From assembly GCF_002304225.1 (NCBI RefSeq), contig NZ_NSLB01000005.1, positions 186,001-250,000 of the forward strand: DNA of 64,000 nucleotides, in the 5' to 3' direction. Below are positions 62,078 through 64,000 of this stretch, in pieces. Below the pieces are notes generated by a model, which had not been told where the DNA came from, did no database searches, and saw only the letters and a list, made by a program, of their open reading frames with translations. Made by a program: the position numbers and the translations under genes. Each line of letters begins with the position of its first letter. Positions within the stretch are counted from its first letter, which is position 1. Origin of the DNA: Pseudomonas sp. HAR-UPW-AIA-41. GTDB lineage: Bacteria; Pseudomonadota; Gammaproteobacteria; Pseudomonadales; Pseudomonadaceae.

Positions 62078-62971
62078 ATGCCCTGGACCCGCCTGCTGGA
62101 GTCCGCCGAACGTCAGCCCGCCGCGCGCCTCGAAGACTGGTACGCCAGCCTGCTGGCGGCCTGCCCGGAGGCGGCACCGTTCGAGCTGGCGGTACGTGGC
62201 GGCTGTCGGGCGGCGACGCCGGGGCTGGCCTTCCTGGCCGGTTACCAGGCAGCGCTACGGATGCTCTGGCCCTCGGCGCCGCTGAGTCTGGGGGCGCTGT
62301 GCGTGACCGAGCAGCGCAGCGTGCGCCCGGCCGATCTGCAGTGCCGGGTAGCGGATTTGCAGGTCAGCGGGCGCAAGGATTTCGTCACTGCCGCCGAAGC
62401 TGCCGACTGGCTGCTGGTGGCGGCTCGCGAGGAGGGTGGCGGGGAGAAACCGCAGATCGCCCTGCTGGTGGTGCGCAATGGCGATCCGGGCGTGCAGGTC
62501 GGGGCGCTGCCGCCGCTCAAACTGATGCCTGATATCGGCCATGCCCGGCTGCAGCTGAATGAAGCGCCCTGCGAGCGGCTGGCTGGCGATGGCTGGAGCG
62601 ATTATGTGAAGCCCTTCCGTACGCTGGAGGATGTCCATGTGCTGGCCGCCTTCACGGCCTGGCTGTATGGCGTGGGGCGTGACTGCGGCTGGCCGCTGAG
62701 CCTGCGTTTGCGTCTGCTGGCCGTGCTTGCCGGGGCGGCCGAGGTGGCCCGTCAGCCAGCCAGTTCGCCAGCAGCTCATCTGCTGTTGGCAGGGCTGTTC
62801 GAGCAGTGGCAGCAACTGAGTGGCGAGCTGGATCAGGCCTTTGCGGCGGGTCCGGCCGAGTGGCGGGAGCTGTGGCAGCGCGACCGCAGCCTGCTTGGCG
62901 TGGCCGGCGCGGCGCGGGCCAAGCGTCTGAGCAATGCGCTGGTGGCACTGGCGATTGATGCAGGTCAGTGA
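62078..62971 (+). CDS. Acyl-CoA dehydrogenase-like protein (short, probably inactive)
   Basis: The 297-residue protein looks like a shortened acyl-CoA dehydrogenase. The middle part (LCVTEQRSVRPADLQCRVADLQVSGRKDFVTAAEAADWLLVAA) corresponds to the flavin-binding beta domain of that family. Canonical members are about 380 residues, and I see neither the usual catalytic glutamate motif nor a complete C-terminal helical domain, so activity is doubtful. GAGGAG lies 7 nt before the ATG. It is divergent from olsB and 53 nt upstream of the MBL gene. Confidence 0.6.
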   Translation: MPWTRLLESAERQPAARLEDWYASLLAACPEAAPFELAVRGGCRAATPGLAFLAGYQAALRMLWPSAPLSLGALCVTEQRSVRPADLQCRVADLQVSGRKDFVTAAEAADWLLVAAREEGGGEKPQIALLVVRNGDPGVQVGALPPLKLMPDIGHARLQLNEAPCERLAGDGWSDYVKPFRTLEDVHVLAAFTAWLYGVGRDCGWPLSLRLRLLAVLAGAAEVARQPASSPAAHLLLAGLFEQWQQLSGELDQAFAAGPAEWRELWQRDRSLLGVAGAARAKRLSNALVALAIDAGQ

Positions 62972-63024
62972 GCAAATGGCGGCAAACGGCTTAACTGGCC
63001 CCCTCTGAAATCCTGGAGGTGGCC

Positions 63025-63810
63025 ATGCGCCGTGAACCCATTGTGCTGTTCGATAACGGCAGCCACCAATGCCTGATGTTTGATGATTTGGTCAGCGGCG
63101 AGGGCGTGCAGTCCAATCAGTTTCTGATCACCGATAACGAGCAATATCTGTTGCTCGATCCGGGTGGTGACCTGACCTATACGCCGTTGTCGCTGGAACT
63201 TTCCAAACACATTGATGTGCAGGATCTGACCTATATCTTTGCCTCACATCAGGATCCGGACATTATTGCCTCGTTGGACAAGTGGTTGCTTCACACTCGT
63301 GCAAAGGTAATTTGCTCCAAGCTGTGGGCGCGTTTCCTGCCTCATCTGACGGCCAGCTATCTGGCGCTTAGTCACGGTATCAATACCTACGACCGCATCA
63401 TCGCATTGCCAGATCGCGGCCAGTCGATTCCCTTGGGCAAGTGCCAGCTCAAGGCTGTGCCGGCGCATTTTCTGCATTCGGTCGGTAACTTCCAGATCTA
63501 CGATCCGGTGAGCAAGATTCTCTTCTCCGGCGATATGGGAGCTTCGCTGGTCGATGATGCGAGTCCGGTGCGCGACTTCGCTGCCCATCTGCCAAGCATG
63601 GAGGGATTTCACCGCCGTTATATGGCAAGCAACAAGGTCTGCCGGTTGTGGGCTCAGATGGTGCGTGGCATGGACGTGGCGATGATCGTACCGCAGCACG
63701 GGCGTCCCTTTGCCGGTCCGCAGATGATTGGCGTCTTCCTCGACTGGATCGAGAACCTCGAGTGCGGCATCGACCTTCTCGGTGCCGAGGACTACCAGTT
63801 GCCCAAGTGA
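63025..63810 (+). CDS. MBL-fold protein with ODP-type (oxygen-binding diiron) domain
   Basis: The 261-residue protein has a flavodiiron-like MBL fold: EQYLLLDPGGDL, the metal motif SHQDPD with H75, D77 and D79, AHFLHSVGNFQIYDPVSKILFSGDMGAS and QHGRPF. Flavodiiron proteins reduce O2 or NO; stand-alone ODP domains have been described as oxygen-binding sensors in chemotaxis contexts. The flavodoxin domain of flavodiiron proteins is missing, so a sensing role is more likely than reduction. GGAGG lies 5 nt before the ATG. No obvious partner is adjacent. Confidence 0.8.
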   Translation: MRREPIVLFDNGSHQCLMFDDLVSGEGVQSNQFLITDNEQYLLLDPGGDLTYTPLSLELSKHIDVQDLTYIFASHQDPDIIASLDKWLLHTRAKVICSKLWARFLPHLTASYLALSHGINTYDRIIALPDRGQSIPLGKCQLKAVPAHFLHSVGNFQIYDPVSKILFSGDMGASLVDDASPVRDFAAHLPSMEGFHRRYMASNKVCRLWAQMVRGMDVAMIVPQHGRPFAGPQMIGVFLDWIENLECGIDLLGAEDYQLPK

Positions 63811-63816
63811 TGTGTC

Positions 63817-63852
63817 GCGCCAAAACCGCCGTCAGGCTGGCGGTTTTGGCGC
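63817..63852. terminator. Strong hairpin, probable terminator after ODP gene
   Basis: A perfect 14-bp stem (GCGCCAAAACCGCC / GGCGGTTTTGGCGC) with an 8-nt loop follows the ODP gene by 6 nt. The T residues lie inside the stem, so it is a terminator of imperfect type. Confidence 0.7.
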
Positions 63853-63912
63853 TATGGCAGGCCTTTCAGGCCGTGCTAGGGTGCGCAGACTTCGACAACA
63901 AGAGGCCTGCCA

Positions 63913-64000
63913 ATGCCCATTTCCGTCTTGCGTCGCCTGCTCTGCGCCGGTGCTCTGTTGCTGCCTGCCGCGGCCAGCTGGGGCGAAACCTGGCCCGAGC
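63913..64000 (+). CDS. N-terminus of an exported protein (partial)
   Basis: The window ends after 29 codons of a gene starting MPISVLRRLLCAGALLLPAAASWGETWPE. It is a Sec signal with likely cleavage after AAASWG or ASA-like positions, indicating a periplasmic protein. An AAGAGG site precedes the ATG by 8 nt. The product cannot be named. Confidence 0.65.
   Translation, partial: MPISVLRRLLCAGALLLPAAASWGETWPE

Overview
The window is a high-GC, gene-dense stretch of Pseudomonas-type chromosome. From memory of family and gene-order conventions, the right half matches the P. aeruginosa PA4350-PA4375 neighbourhood: olsBA, argP/ACT/lysE exporter, sodB, bifA, a LemA/GIDE pair, the imelysin (icmP) iron cluster and a mexVW-like RND pump. 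No rRNA, tRNA, CRISPR, prophage, integrase or transposase was seen. The species cannot be named from the sequence alone.

Layout: (1) 1-6.6 kb: the first codons of a short LOV photoreceptor gene, a MioC-like flavodoxin and a DUF985 cupin, an aldolase / epoxide-hydrolase-like / Tat-DUF1569 operon, an SDR, a secreted lipase-like protein and an exported protein of unknown function. (2) 6.7-11.1 kb: a leucine-dehydrogenase-type enzyme followed by E1alpha, E1beta and E2 of a 2-oxo acid dehydrogenase with branched-chain-type features and no E3. (3) 11.2-24 kb: signalling genes (PAS-GGDEF, a 6-TM chemoreceptor, a CHASE4-like GGDEF-EAL protein, a CHASE4-PAS-GGDEF protein), SOS gene yebG with a LexA box, a NemR/NemA-like regulator and ene-reductase pair sharing an operator motif, a GT4 glycosyltransferase and cysZ. 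(4) 24.1-36.7 kb: YajG-like lipoprotein, a two-component system, a MalT-like LuxR regulator, a TetR regulator followed by a 181-bp MITE-like palindrome, two hydrolases, an AraC regulator with an MBL hydrolase, and an OmpA lipoprotein. (5) 36.7-48 kb: RND pump, chemoreceptor and the iron cluster with two Fur-like boxes. (6) 48-57.6 kb: LemA/GIDE, bifA, sodB, ACT and LysE exporter, argP (frameshifted), a saccharopine-dehydrogenase-like enzyme and a dCache chemoreceptor. (7) 57.7-64 kb: SDR, two unknown proteins, ornithine-lipid genes olsB/olsA, an acyl-CoA-dehydrogenase-like protein, an ODP-type MBL protein and the start of an exported protein.

Themes are c-di-GMP and chemotaxis signalling (four GGDEF proteins, three chemoreceptors), iron and oxidative stress (imelysin cluster, SodB, ene-reductase), envelope lipids (olsBA, glycosyltransferase) and amino-acid catabolism or export. 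Nothing here is clearly a wholly new system. The most notable points are the TA-flanked palindromic element, the 2-nt frameshift in argP, the E3-less branched-chain-type operon, an EF-hand inside a GIDE-like membrane protein and the ODP-type protein.
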